From: Rapana venosa
Taxonomy: Eukaryota; Mollusca; Gastropoda; Neogastropoda; Muricidae
NCBI GenBank assembly: GCA_028751875.1
Contig: CM054155.1
Location: 52,580,300 to 52,644,299, forward strand
DNA: 64,000 nucleotides
Direction: 5' to 3'
The position numbers and the translations under genes were made by a program. Positions 1 to 10,621 of this stretch are shown here, in pieces (positions within the stretch are counted from its first letter, which is position 1; every line of letters starts with the position of its first letter). Under the pieces are notes generated by a model. It searched no databases. It was not told the DNA's origin and saw nothing but the letters and a program-made list of their open reading frames with translations.

Positions 1-120
1 TCTATGATCACATACCTTCCAGCTATAAACTGTCTATGATCACGTGCCTCCCAGTTGCAAACTATCCTGATCACATGCCTCCGGGTTGTTTACTCCTACG
101 AATGTTTTTTCCCTTTCCTA

Positions 121-180
<60 letters not shown>
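121..180. repeat. (TC)n microsatellite
   Basis: An uninterrupted TC dinucleotide run of about 58 bp. It makes a spurious Leu-Ser open frame that I do not call as a gene. Similar TC tracts at 1081-1125, 2391-2420, 2630-2650 and 2748-2795 show this dinucleotide is abundant in the genome. Confidence 0.95.
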
Positions 181-181
<1 letters not shown>

Positions 182-349
182 ACCCCCGAAATCCGGCAAT
201 AAAACTATAACCTATCGTTCGTTTGCAAAATTTAATGGGTAGCTTTTCCTACTAGAATTAAGTAATTCCGTGCTCTCTGTAACATTCACTATTGCTGAAC
301 CAGACCTGGCCATTGAGTTCTGGACAATTGTTTTGTTGTTGTTGTTGGT

Positions 350-751
350 TTTTTTCTACTGAAATCTATAACAAACATGCTCCAATAAAAACCATTAGGA
401 TCAACCACGTCACCAACCCACCTTGGTTTACAAAGGAACTAGAAGAAGGATGTTATTTTAGAGATTTCTCAAACGAACATATATATTATGACGAGTGAAA
501 CAATTCAGAAATGCCACAAACTCACAAAAACGGCGAGAAAAAAATTCTCAAAGATCTACTATAGTCCAAACGAAACTCAAAGATTGTATGGCGGGCAATA
601 AATCAAATTACAAACAATCAATTGTCTTCCAAATCTAATGTTATCAAATGCATTTCTGCTGAAAAATTGAACAATCTTTTCATTAATGTTTTTTTTTAAC
701 GTACTAAGCAATGGTAACCCAAATTCCAATGAACTCAATGTGTTAAAACAA
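350..751 (+). pseudogene. LINE fragment, endonuclease-RT linker
   Basis: Translation of about 370-440 gives YNKHAPIKTIRI followed by a PPWFTKEL-like stretch, typical of the linker between the endonuclease and reverse transcriptase of CR1/Jockey-like non-LTR retrotransposons. The frame then breaks repeatedly. The same element appears to resume at about 935 after an insertion of a different LINE tail at 752-885. This is a dead copy: no continuous ORF, several stops, and no visible 5' end. The clade assignment is inference from general motif resemblance. Confidence 0.6.
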
Positions 752-885
752 TCTTCTTCTTCTTCATGTGCCAGGTCTGTTGCAGACATCGGCGATCATG
801 GCCTTCCATTCCTCTCTGTTGTCAGTTTTCTTGATGAGTTCATTGTTGGGGGATTCTTTCCTCGTTGCGTAGCTATTCAGACTGT
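752..885 (-). mobile_element. 3' end of a LINE inserted into another LINE
   Basis: On the minus strand, one frame reads EEWKAMIADVCNRPGT and then a run of Arg from a short GAA/AAG-type repeat. This is the C-terminal end and 3' microsatellite tail seen in common invertebrate LINEs. The fragment is only about 130 bp, so it is a strongly 5'-truncated insertion. The flanking LINE changes from linker to RT sequence across it. I did not identify a clear target-site duplication. Confidence 0.5.
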
Positions 886-934
886 CTGTGTATTTTGTGC
901 GTTGTCTTCCTCTGTCTTTGTTAAAACAATACTG

Positions 935-1076
935 TCAGGAAAAGCCTAATTCTTCAAAACTTCACATACCATTCATGTCTGTTTCTGAGCCCAATCATTA
1001 TCTGAATTGCCTCAAACAATCAAGAACTTGTGATCTTGATGGAATAGTCGGCAAAATACTGAAACGATCAGCTCCA

Positions 1077-1124
<48 letters not shown>

Positions 1125-1700
1125 ACACACACACACTTAAGATCCCTCAAACTATAGACCAATCTCCATTACGCCTTACGTTTCAAAACCCCCTATAATA
1201 ACATATGAATAAACAACTAGTCCATTGTTTAGATATTGACAGCTTACTTCACCCAAATCAATGCGGATTTAGACAAAATCACTCATGCCATGCGGCATTG
1301 ACTACTCTTGTAGACAATTTGCTCTCAAACATTCATGACAACATATGTTGTGGAGAACTATTTGAAGACTTCAAAAAAGCAATTGATACAATGGCCACAG
1401 ACTTCTCATTAAAAAGCTAGGCCTATAATTTATTATAATCTATCGAAAAATACCCTAGAACTTCTTGCTTCCTATCTTACAAACAGACAACAGTCTGTCT
1501 CAATAGCTACGCCCACATTCACACAGAAACCCATTCAATATGGAGTAACACAGGGATCCATTTGATTGGTCCAATCCTCTTTCCATTATACATAATGACT
1601 TTCCTCTTCATATCAAATACAAATGCAAACTTTTTGCTGATGACACAACCATATAATATATTATACGAGCCATGCCGACATTAACTCTCTTTTAAAGACA
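935..1700 (+). pseudogene. LINE reverse transcriptase fragment
   Basis: Reverse transcriptase of a non-LTR retrotransposon, with many frameshifts. Visible landmarks in order are a CDLDGIVGKILK stretch before the fingers region, then after a (TC)n/(CA)n tract HPNQCGFRQNHSCHAALTTL, then a degenerate VDFKKAFDT-like motif A, and near 1550-1650 traces of GSILGPILF and a LFADDTT-like motif B/catalytic region. The (TC)n tract at 1081-1125 has expanded inside the coding part. It cannot encode a working enzyme. Confidence 0.75.
1081..1137. repeat. (TC)n/(CA)n compound microsatellite
   Basis: TC run interrupted by TTTC, passing directly into a CA run. It lies inside a broken LINE reverse transcriptase. 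Confidence 0.9.
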
Positions 1701-2382
1701 TTACAAAGAAGCACTTATGATCTTGTCAAATCGACTGAAATGATCCACATCGATGCCTTAGAGCAACAACGGTATATCGACAGAGCCGCCATTTTCGGAA
1801 GTTTTGAGATGCACTCATTTGAAAAGTTTGAAAGGTCAGAACAAATCGAGGATTGAACGGATGTATTCAGTTTTTTGGAAACAGAATGGGTATTGATGCC
1901 ATCTTTATCATAACATCTTTATGTTGTAATTCATATAGAAGAAAGCACATAAATGCATGTTTACAACTGGTGGCCTGTTTTTGCCCGGAATTTTCTCTCA
2001 GTCTGCATGTGAAACTTTGATGTCCACTAATTCTGGTCCTCACAAAGCCATGCTAGGCTAGGATAGTGTAGAAGGTGGACTTTCCTGTAAAGGCCAGGAT
2101 AGCAAAAAACACTGGCAGTGAAGGTAGACCACCTTGCTTGCAGAGAAATACAAAAGACCCTCTTTCCCAGATAAGATCACTTTCCACTGATTCCAGCCAT
2201 CAGTTTTCAGCAGGAACAGCCACACAACCTTCAGGCCCGTCAGTGTTACATAAACCCTGTCCTGCAGTCAAGTGTATCTATTCCTAGGCAAGAAGGGTTT
2301 GCACAGCTGGATGTCCACTGTTGCAGGCCCGTGTCCCAGATAATTGGCATTGAATTGGCATTACCCTTACCATGTAACACAT

Positions 2383-2390
<8 letters not shown>
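1701..2390. other. No recognisable feature
   Basis: Unique-looking sequence with no ORF, splice-bounded exon or known repeat that I can support. A 70-residue open frame at 2075-2287 has no recognisable domain. Confidence 0.4.
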
Positions 2391-2430
<40 letters not shown>

Positions 2431-2432
2431 GT
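2391..2432. repeat. (TC)n(TA)n microsatellite
   Basis: A TC run followed directly by a short TA run. Confidence 0.9.
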
Positions 2433-2629
2433 TTGTGAATATTTTACTTGTATCTTATTGTGTAATTGTAACTGATTTCTAGAAACACTTTTCACTATCC
2501 TATAATCATCATGCGTCTATCATAATTTATGTATGATTTTAACTTGTACAGTGTTAATCAGAGTGAGTGCTAATGATGATGGTCTTGGTGTACTGAAAAG
2601 TCTATGCAATATCACACGGTTTGAAATGT

Positions 2630-2745
2630 ACTCTCTCTCTCTCTCTCTCGTATCCTACTCTACTTCCCTCCCCACCTCTCTCCCCCCTCTGGCCCTACCT
2701 ATTTGCCCCTTTCATCCACACCCTCCTCACCTCCCCACCCCCTGC

Positions 2746-2798
<53 letters not shown>

Positions 2799-2820
2799 CT
2801 CTCTCCCTTTCCCTCTCTCT
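2630..2820. repeat. Pyrimidine-rich tract with two (TC)n cores
   Basis: A C/T-rich region with TC runs at about 2630-2650 and 2748-2795. It yields open frames on both strands that are low-complexity artefacts. Confidence 0.85.
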
Positions 2821-2945
2821 TCTTTTTGAATGTTGAAATTAGTCTGTAATTTGAACAAGCAGAATCACCTGGTTTGTGGACTGGTATGACTTTTGCCCTT
2901 TTAAATATGACAGGATTTTTGTTTCTTGATATTTCGTACAATCCT
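2820..2945 (-). pseudogene. LINE reverse transcriptase fragment (start of RT)
   Basis: The minus strand reads FKRAKVIPVHKPGDSACSNY, the conserved entry of a LINE reverse transcriptase (family pattern: xxAKVIPVHKSGDxxxxSNYRPIS). It is truncated on one side by the TC tract and on the other shortly before the EB-module exon. The same LINE type appears at 62,190 on the plus strand. Dead fragment. Confidence 0.7.
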
Positions 2946-3007
2946 CTATACTCCTAAAGAGATGACAGGAATAAAAGAATTTGAATTTTTAAAAAAAAAC
3001 AACTTAC

Positions 3008-3127
3008 CACATATGTCTCCTTTCGGGATCGCAACATTAGTATCACAGTAACATGTTTTGGTTTCATTACAAATGGCTCCTGAAGTGCATTCTGAAGAAT
3101 CCTGACAATTGCCCCCCACCTTCTGTT
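3008..3127 (-). CDS. EB-module exon (cysteine-rich repeat gene)
   Basis: A 120-bp minus-strand exon. The acceptor reads CTCTTTCAG with the AG at 3129-3128, and the donor is GTAAGT at 3007-3002, both near consensus. The phase is 1 at both ends. It encodes about 39 residues with six cysteines, starting QKVGGNCQDSSECTSGAIC and then a Cys-x-Cys pair and a final Cys. This spacing fits the EB module (a cysteine-rich extracellular module common in invertebrate secreted and membrane proteins). It is the most downstream of five such exons in the window, all with the same phase, so it likely belongs to one long gene. A degraded copy of this segment follows at about 3350-3412. Confidence 0.75.
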
Positions 3128-3560
3128 CTGAAAGAGAACAGCAGTGATTGCTAAACGGAACAGCAATGATCACTGAAACTGGAAAAAAAAACAATGACAG
3201 CTGAAACTGAGAAACAACAGCAATCTATTTTATTTATTTATTTATTTTATGTTGTTTATACCACTTTAAGTCACGAGATTTCTCTGCGTGAAATTCGGGC
3301 TGCTCTCCCCGGGGAGAGCGACTAGTCACAGAACATGTTTGGTCATTACAAATGTCTGAGTGCATTCTGAGATCTGCAATTGCCCCCACTTCTGTTTCTA
3401 TAAGAGAACGCGTGTTGCTAAGAACATTGATCACTGAAACTGGAAAAAAACAATGCAGCTGAATGGAACAACAGCAATTTTTATTTATTCTATTAATTTT
3501 GTTGAAACCCACTTAATCACGAGATTCTCTCGTGAAATCGCTGCTCGTCCGGGAGAGCGC
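3040..3560. repeat. Noisy direct duplication of about 282 bp
   Basis: The stretch from about 3042 to 3322 is followed by a second copy from about 3323 to 3560 carrying many single-base deletions. It repeats the EB exon, its acceptor side and the SINE tail in the same order. The second copy looks like an uncorrected read of the first. Confidence 0.7.
3226..3330 (-). mobile_element. SINE 3' end
   Basis: On the minus strand this reads as a GGGGAGAGCAGCCCGAATTT-type tail followed by an A/T-rich TAAA repeat. The same tail occurs on the plus strand near 42,515-42,560, so it is an interspersed SINE 3' part. A damaged copy occupies about 3480-3560. Confidence 0.55.
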
Positions 3561-3821
3561 GCCACAGAGCCACGCACCATGTTTCTTTTGGCTGCAACGT
3601 ATTTGTTTCCCTACAGAGGGCTATTCGAATTGCCACGGACACCTCTTGTTGCCGTGGGTTCTTAGTTGCTGAAAATTTTGTGTAACACAGGGACGCGTTA
3701 TCGTCTCGCCGAAAGACTCAGGCCCAGACAACCACTCAATGGCAATGGATGCGGAAATTCGGGCCCAAAACGGTACGAACCACGACACAAATGACCCGAC
3801 TTTTGCAGTCTAGAAACAGAT

Positions 3822-4365
3822 ACAGCAGTAAGACAGCTGAAACTGAACATCAATGACAGCTGAAACAAAATAGCAATGGCAGCCGAAACTGAAACATAAC
3901 ATCAATGGCAGCTGAAACAGAACAGTAATGATAGCAATGGCAGCTGAAACTGATAAAGAACGTCGATGACTGCTTAGACTGAAAAAAGAACATCAATGTC
4001 AGCAATGACAGTTGAAAGTGAACAAGAACAATGATAGCTGAAACAGAAAAAGAGCAGCAATGACAGCTGAAACAGAACAGTAATGATAGCAATGACAGCT
4101 GAAACTGCAAAAACGATAAATGACAGCTGAAAGTGAGAAAGAACGGCAATTACAGGTGAAACTGCTCCCCCCCCCCCCAGCAGCAATGACCACTGAAACT
4201 GAAAAAAACCCAGCAATGACAGTTGAAACTGAACAAAACAACCATGATAGCTGAAACAAAAAACCCACAGTAATGACAGCTGAAACTAAAAAAGAACAGT
4301 ATTGACAGCTGAAACTGAAAAAATACAGTATAAACAGCTGAAATATGAAAAAAAGAACAGTAATG
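3822..4365. repeat. Minisatellite, unit about 29 bp
   Basis: Roughly 18 imperfect tandem units whose core is AGCAATGACAGCTGAAACTG followed by an A-rich spacer containing GAACA. A few units also lie upstream near 3125-3225. Open frames here on the minus strand (Phe/Ser/Cys-rich) are translations of the repeat. A C10-11 run at about 4168-4178 interrupts it. Confidence 0.85.
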
Positions 4366-4439
4366 AAAGAACATTTTTTAGCAACAAAGGATGAACTAGG
4401 CTTTTATAGAAAATATTTATGTTGTTGCCTTTATTGACA

Positions 4440-5000
4440 ATTGTATTAGTGTTGGAATCTCAGTTTATCTTGCGATCAAAAACAGCTCCCAGATACTTAG
4501 AATTTGAGACATTTTCAACTTCTCGGTCATGAAAAATGATATTCTCAGAAGTGCACTCCAATCTTTTGGAATCAATAGGAATAATTTTAGTTTTAGAAAC
4601 ATGTAGCTCCAGATATACTTCAGCACACCACTGGACGAAATCGATGAGGGATGGACAAGGTTTTGGACAGATCCACCTAAAAAAGACAAAAAGCACTGCT
4701 GTCTACAACTTTCACAAGAAAAGAGTTTTCGTAGCGACTTTAGCAATCATCTGTGTACAGAATGTACAGAAGTGGGGAGAGAATGCAGCCCTGTAGAGAT
4801 CCTGTACAGGTAAATCTAACTGAAGACTGTATTATGTTGGGGAAAACACGCTGTAGTCTTAATTAAACTTTCAATCAGTCAAGAACAAGAACAACATCTA
4901 CGTCAAATTACGAAAGTATTTTTAACAAGAACGTGAGGCTGTAATGTATTAAAAACTGAACTTAAGTCAGCAAACAATGTTCTGGCATGAGTTTAGTTTT
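4440..5000 (-). pseudogene. LINE reverse transcriptase fragment
   Basis: The minus strand encodes the RT palm-to-thumb part of an L2/Rex-like LINE in shifting frames. An upstream part contains a VDFSSAFNT-like motif A remnant, then a PQGCVLSPLLYxLYTNDC-like motif, then WCAEVYLELHVSKTKIIPID and VENVSNSKYLGAVFD. Stops and shifts make it non-functional. The clade is inferred from motif style, and the 5' end is missing. Confidence 0.7.
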
Positions 5001-5129
5001 TTTCCTAAGTGACGGAATTTGCTGCTGTAGCTTTCCTGTCCAAAAAAGGCTGGTTCCCATTTACAACAGGGTGAACTCGGGGTTCACTTTTCACATGCAT
5101 ACAAAAGCGTGGATCATACCAGCAGATAT

Positions 5130-5545
5130 TGAAATAGGATACAGGCAATGGGGATGAGATGCTTCCACAAACATCTTGGATATATTATACAGAGATCACA
5201 AAACTAATGAAGAAGTAACAACCAGAATTGAAAATGCCATCAGGCCATATGAAGAATTATTGGTTTCAGGGAAAAAACGCAAGCTGAGGTGGTACAGCTA
5301 TGTCACATGAACACCTGGACTGACCAAGACTGTCCAACAAGGAAACAGTACAAGGAAGGAGACAAAGAGGCAGACAGAGAAGACGCCAGGAAGAAAACAT
5401 CTGAGAGTGGACAGGCCTTGAGTGGAAAGACTTGCAACAGAAAGCTGAAAACCATGAGGAGTGGGGGAAACTGGTTGCAAAATCCTCAGTGGTGCCTAGA
5501 TCGTCTCCTAGACTACAGGATAAGTGATGGTGCAGGTGAAGAAAT
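5130..5545 (+). pseudogene. LINE C-terminal tail (RTE-like)
   Basis: A plus-strand reading with frameshifts gives TRIENAIGPYEELLVS-like, then KKRKLRWY, a Gly/Arg-rich RQRGRQRRR-like stretch, EWTGLEW and VAKSSVVPRR. This order (basic stretch after a WYGHVTR-type motif, then REWTGL) is the standard C-terminus of RTE-type LINE polyproteins. A related tail lies at 15,080-15,425. Only the last 130 or so residues remain. Confidence 0.75.
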
Positions 5546-5559
5546 TGGGGGACTCTACT

Positions 5560-6820
5560 GGAACTAAAGTGCATGGGCAGTCAAAAACAACAACAACAAC
5601 ACCTGAAGGGCAGCCACAAGCAGAAGTCCCAGTTTTTCCCTGTGGATCATGTCCTCCATTTCCTACAAAGTGATCATCAAAAGAAACATTAGTCACATAT
5701 CAAAGCATTTGGCTCTTCCCACAGTGCTTTGACATTTTGTACAATAAAACATACTCTGTCATAAGCCTGTGCACGTCCAAAAGCAAAGTTAAGTGCTTTG
5801 ATCATTCAGCACTTCTCTCTGATGTGAGGATTGGTCATTTTTTCTTCACTACATGGCAGGCTGTCCATCATCTTTTTTTCATAACACAGGCAGGCCTGAT
5901 CTGGGTGCATCAACTGACACACTTAAGTACAAGTGCCTTTAACACGTCAGATATACAAGCAGTTGGTCTGTAGCAACATGGCAATGGTGTAGACGTGTTT
6001 TCTTTTAGAGCTACATAGGTAATGTGTCTTTGTTATAAACTTAATTCCGAGTTGACGATTTTTAGACTGAGAAAGTATTACTTTTAAAAGAAACATTAAA
6101 TTCAAGGCCTTGAATTCTGTAAAAAAATAAAAATAAAAAGACAACCTGTGACAAACACCTTGAAAACTCTTGAAAACCCAAGCTTGTCGTTTGAAATCAT
6201 TCTCTTTAAGGATGACAATAAACTGTAGATACATTTGTGTGCAATAAACCAAGTGTTTTCAATGTGCATATGATAAAAGGTAATCGCCTGTAAGCAACGG
6301 TGGGCAGGAGCTTAAAGCTGAAGCCAGTCTTTGAGAGTCAACGTTGTCTAACCAAGATCTGGCATTTTGTTTGGACTCAAGCTACATTGAAACAGATGCA
6401 GGGTAACCCAATTCGACACAGTACGTGCCCAATACCCGGCTTTAAAGGAAACTACATGCATATTTTGTACTTTAAAAAGACATGATCGAGACAGTGATCA
6501 TTGCACTTTCGGTTTCCACATGTGTCGAGATCTTGTCTGAAGGGCGGCATATGTGGCATCAGCTTTTTCAAGAGATATTGCAGCCTTCAGACTAGGTGTT
6601 TAATTCTGGTACAGCATCGGTTTTGGATCGTCAGTCCAACATGAAAATTACCGTCACTGTAGTCCGAGCATGAACTACTGCAAATTTGACTAAACGTTGC
6701 TCTGCAGTAAATAGTAGGTTTTTCAAAGCTTTAAAAGATTTTAAAGCTTTAAAATGTCTTTGTTTGAAATCCGTTGGAGGCCAAGTTGGGAATGTTGGGC
6801 AACCCTTGATATAAAGCATT
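5560..6820. other. No recognisable feature
   Basis: Apart from a short CAA-rich run near 5588-5600 I see no repeat or coding signal. Two open frames near 5737-5973 and 5947-6252 have no recognisable motif. Confidence 0.4.
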
Positions 6821-6825
6821 ACTTA

Positions 6826-6923
6826 TAATAGTAGTAATAATAATAATAATAACAATAATAATAATAATAATAAAAGCAACAATAATAATAATAATAAAAG
6901 CAACAATAATAATAATAATAAAA

Positions 6924-6955
<32 letters not shown>

Positions 6956-6996
6956 AATAATAATAATAATAATAATGATAATAGTAATGTATGGAA
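6826..6996. repeat. (TAA)n/(TGA)n microsatellite
   Basis: TAA repeats with CAA and GCAAC interruptions and a central (GAT)n block at about 6924-6953. The flanking text at 7000-7060 resembles the 3' end of an interspersed repeat. The 181-residue minus frame over it is a poly-Leu/Ser artefact. Confidence 0.9.
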
Positions 6997-6999
6997 TTT

Positions 7000-7640
7000 A
7001 TATAGCGAGAATCTTGCAAAGGAACAAATCAAAGCACTCACATTCAAATTATTTACACTTATGCAATCATTCATGAATAAAATATAAAAGATATCAATAT
7101 CTCTCTCTCTCACAAACACACACACATGCACGCACGCAAACACGCACGCGCGTGCGCGTGCGCGCGCACAGCTTTGTGTATATATGGTAATGAAGATTAG
7201 GGTGGCCGCTGAATAGTGTGGATACATAATGAGAATGTAGATTTTAGTCAGGAAATAAATGTGTTTTGAGGCTGGATTTAAGAGTATCCAATGTAGACTT
7301 TTGGCGAAAAGACAGAGGGAGGCCATTCCAGACGGATGGATCACAGACAGAGAAAGAGCAACGGCCAACAGTGGTTTGCTTGAATCACAATGTTTGGAAG
7401 CACAGAGTATCCGCAGCTGAACGAAGGGAACAGGATGGAGTGTACAGGTGAAGACAGTTGCAGAGATAAGAGGGTGCAGATTTGTGGAGACATTTGAAAC
7501 AGAGGATACAAATCTTGTAATTCACTCTTTGTCAGACAGGGAGCCAATGAAGAGATCGCAAGAAAGGAGTGATGTGTTAACATTTTTTTTCTTTCTAAGG
7601 ACTAGTTGAGTTGCAGAGTTTTGTTTGCATTGAAGGGAGT
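7000..7640. mobile_element. Interspersed repeat, unclassified
   Basis: It contains a segment around 7270-7560 (VDFWRKDRGRPFQTD-type reading, then GGGAGCCAATGAAGAG) that I recall as a common unclassified invertebrate repeat. No coding domain or terminal repeats are visible. This rests on recall of a widespread family and is weak. Confidence 0.3.
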
Positions 7641-7707
7641 TGATGGACGATGCTGGAAGACCAGCCAAAAGAGAATTGCAGTAGTACAAACGTAAGAGAA
7701 CCTTCTG

Positions 7708-8060
7708 GATTTTTGTTTTGTTTTGTTTTTACCCTTTATTGTAACACCTACCTACTGTTTTATTGTTTTGTTTTTACTCTTCATTGTAACCCCTACCTTC
7801 TGTTTTTTTGTTTTGTTTTGTTTTTACCATTTATTGTAACGCTTACCGACTGGTTTTTTGTTGTTGTTTTTTTTTACCCTTTATTGCAACGCCTACCTAC
7901 TGAATTTTTTGTTTTGTTTTGTTTTTACCCTTTATTGTAATGCCAACCTACTGGGGTTTTTTTGCTTTTTTTGCTTTTACCCTTTATTGTAACACCTACC
8001 TACTGATTTTTTTGGTGTTGTTATGTTTTTACCCTTTACTGTAATGCCTACCTATCATTT
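7708..8060. repeat. Minisatellite, unit about 50-60 bp
   Basis: About seven tandem units with core TACCCTTTATTGTAAC, then a CCTACCTACTG stretch and a T/G-rich spacer of variable length. Confidence 0.85.
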
Positions 8061-8366
8061 CCTCCCTCTAGATTCATTTTGAGTAATAGCACCAAGCTTG
8101 AATATACTTTTGACAACAACAACAATAACAACAAAACAGCAGCAGCAACAACAGCAAGATAACAACAACAACAACAAACAGTGTACATTTTTTAGGTTGT
8201 TGTTGATCTGTTTGTAAGTGTGTAGTATGTATTATTTTCTAAAGGACACGTTTAAAGGCAATGTTGTTTATAAAGCAAGTCATAAGCCAGATAGTAGATA
8301 ACTGTCAGTGACCTGACGTGATATTCAATGCTAGGCAATCAAATCAACTGGAAACAAAAACCTTAC

Positions 8367-8444
8367 TGCAACGGAAGTCCAGATCACACAGAAGGTAATG
8401 CACACAGTCGCTTTGCTCCGTACACTGTCCTTTCACACTCCGTT
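8367..8444 (-). CDS. EB-module exon
   Basis: A 78-bp minus-strand exon with acceptor CTGTCCTCAG (AG at 8446-8445) and donor GTAAGG (8366-8361), phase 1-1. It encodes 25 residues with four cysteines, including GQCTEQSDCVHYLLC and a final FRC. Spacing between cysteines is 5, 5 and 5, as in EB modules. It is read in a different frame from the longer open frame over the same bases, which has no Cys pattern. It pairs with the exons at 9.5, 14.8, 44.2 and 3.1 kb. Confidence 0.72.
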
Positions 8445-9424
8445 CTGAGGACAGTATCATCATCATCATCAGAGTGACTGACATGATATGTGGCATTCAT
8501 CAATGTATTATTCATTATCAAAGCAAGATAGCAATATATACATATTTTTTGCTTCTGGAATAGAGCTCTGAGGAATGACATTGTGTGGATGCAATCGCAA
8601 CTGTTTTTGCCTACCGTGATTGTTGCTGCATTCCGTCTTTAGTCTAACCATGACACCAGTGTGCATGCACATTGTAGATGTTGTCATTCATTCCTATGAA
8701 TGTTGCCATCTGTTCCTATCTGTTGGTATGTTAAAGATGTTAATCTGAAAAACACGTAAACACTGGTGTTGTGTCATCTTCTTACCAGATTTGTGTGTGC
8801 AATGCGCTAAACAGACAGTACAAAATAACTGGAGATGTATGATAAACAGACAGAACAAAATATATACATTGAATAGAGATGCACGTAATACGCTAAACAC
8901 TAAACACAAATTAGGCACACTGAAAATATATATGTGTGTAATACGGTAAATAGACAGCACAATATAAACGCACTGAACAGAGATATGTATTTAATACAGT
9001 GAATAGACATCACAGAATAAAAACACTCAGCTGGAAGATAAGTGTAATACTATGAAAATATAGTATGGCACAAACACACTGAACATACCTAACTGAACCA
9101 ACAAACACCTACACAGTTCAGAAACAAAAAAACAATATTTCAAGATGGAAATTTGAATGGATGTGCTATTTCTGTCTGCGGACAGTGTAACAGCCTGTGC
9201 CTGAATTACAACTCTGAGTTTATAATTGCTGACCTCCATTTTCTATCAATCATAAGTCGATTTGATTCCTCACTCTATATGCTATTTCTGTATGTAGCCA
9301 CAAATCAATTGCATACCCTAGAACACAATGACATCTAAAGAAATAATGATACTACTACTACTACTACTAACACAAAGAACAATAACAACAATAACAATTG
9401 CAATAATAATAATGACATATATAC
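8445..9424. other. Intron-like sequence, no other feature
   Basis: It lies between two EB exons. A/T-rich, with a short (ATC)n at 8457-8470, and no ORF with a recognisable domain. Confidence 0.4.
9340..9415. repeat. (CTA)n and (AAC/AAT)n microsatellite
   Basis: CTA triplets at 9354-9370 followed by AAC/AAT triplets. Adjacent to the donor side of an EB exon. Confidence 0.8.
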
Positions 9425-9505
9425 TGCATTTGGAAGTTGTATTGTCGCATTCTGTTCCACTTTTGCATTCATTCGTATTGTTGCAAGTGCCATCGAAGTC
9501 TACTC
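9425..9505 (-). CDS. EB-module exon
   Basis: An 81-bp minus-strand exon. The acceptor is preceded by a pyrimidine-rich CTCTTTCTGTGTGCAG (AG at 9507-9506); the donor GTATAT at 9424-9419 is weaker. Phase 1-1. It encodes FDGTCNNTNECKSGTEC and a final SKC: four cysteines with EB-type spacing and a CKSGTEC core very close to family consensus. Same phase class as the other four exons, which is what exon shuffling of modules would give. Confidence 0.72.
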
Positions 9506-9785
9506 CTGCACACAGAAAGAGAACAAAAGCCCCAGGGCAGCGGTTTGATATTGATATGCACTGTACCTGTGCATCTACAGTGCATTGTGGGTTGCTGCCA
9601 GTGTTGCATTGTGTTTATCGCGTACGAAATTAATTATGACATGATTATAATAAATAAATCCCTTTGTAAAGGAAGATGAAACTTGAACGTTGTGTGGCCT
9701 CTGATTGATTTGAGAGTCTGCGTGAGTTTTTCCGAGGTTGCTGCAAGTATATTTTTTTTTAAATGTGTGTAAATGCATATGACGG

Positions 9786-9800
9786 ATAGCATCACACACG

Positions 9801-9854
<54 letters not shown>

Positions 9855-9875
9855 GCACACACACTCACTCACTCA

Positions 9876-9921
<46 letters not shown>

Positions 9922-9952
9922 ACACACACACACACACACCAACACACACACA
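9786..9952. repeat. (CA)n microsatellite, long
   Basis: About 165 bp of CA repeats with a (CTCA)n interruption near 9862-9880. Frames on both strands are low-complexity. Confidence 0.95.
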
Positions 9953-9959
9953 CATTTAG

Positions 9960-10620
9960 AGCCATTTTGAGAAATTACAATTGAAACTTTCAAAAACCGT
10001 TGTAAATATCAGTTTTGCTCAGAAATCTTCAGCTTCGACAGAAGAAGATGCCATTTATAAGTGAAATCAAGGATAAACAGGTTTAAAACGAACACTTGAA
10101 CTCCAATTTCCTTTCTCCCTTTCTCAAGTTTGAGCCACAATTAAACAAGTCTAGCTACATTTTCTTATGGCATGAATAAAGTCCCTGTAGGTCCGCTCTT
10201 CAAGCCACAATCCTACATAGACCCCATGTTTTATTGTGACATGTAGCAATAGCTTACTGCAGTCCGCGTTTCACACGACACAACCAAAGAATTGAATTGT
10301 GATTGGTTTGCTGTATGTACTAGTTTTATCTTTCAATGAATTAACTGTTTATGAAACAACAACACAGCAAAGTACAAGTTGGTTGCAGTACCAAGTGTAA
10401 AGTGTTTTCTAATATCATGTTATATGCTAACAAATTTTCAAAAGGAACCATGTTGTATTAGGGATTCTAGTTTAAGGAGAGGGCACTTGTCAGTTGTAGA
10501 ACTGTAATTCACTATGTGTGAAAATATTATACAAGAAGAAACAAAAGAAGAATGATCAATTCCCTTGAACGAAAACAAAAATAATTCACACACCAGAACA
10601 TGCAGAAAATATGGGTTTCT
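9960..10620. other. No recognisable feature
   Basis: I see no ORF, repeat or exon with splice support. Confidence 0.4.
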
Positions 10621-10621
10621 T

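Noticed and set aside
3822..4365. CRISPR-like or protein-repeat gene
   Set aside because: Regular tandem 29-bp units without spacers; the open frames change frame from unit to unit.
6823..7368. A 181-residue minus-strand open frame
   Set aside because: Mostly poly-Leu/Ser translation of the TAA/GAT microsatellite.
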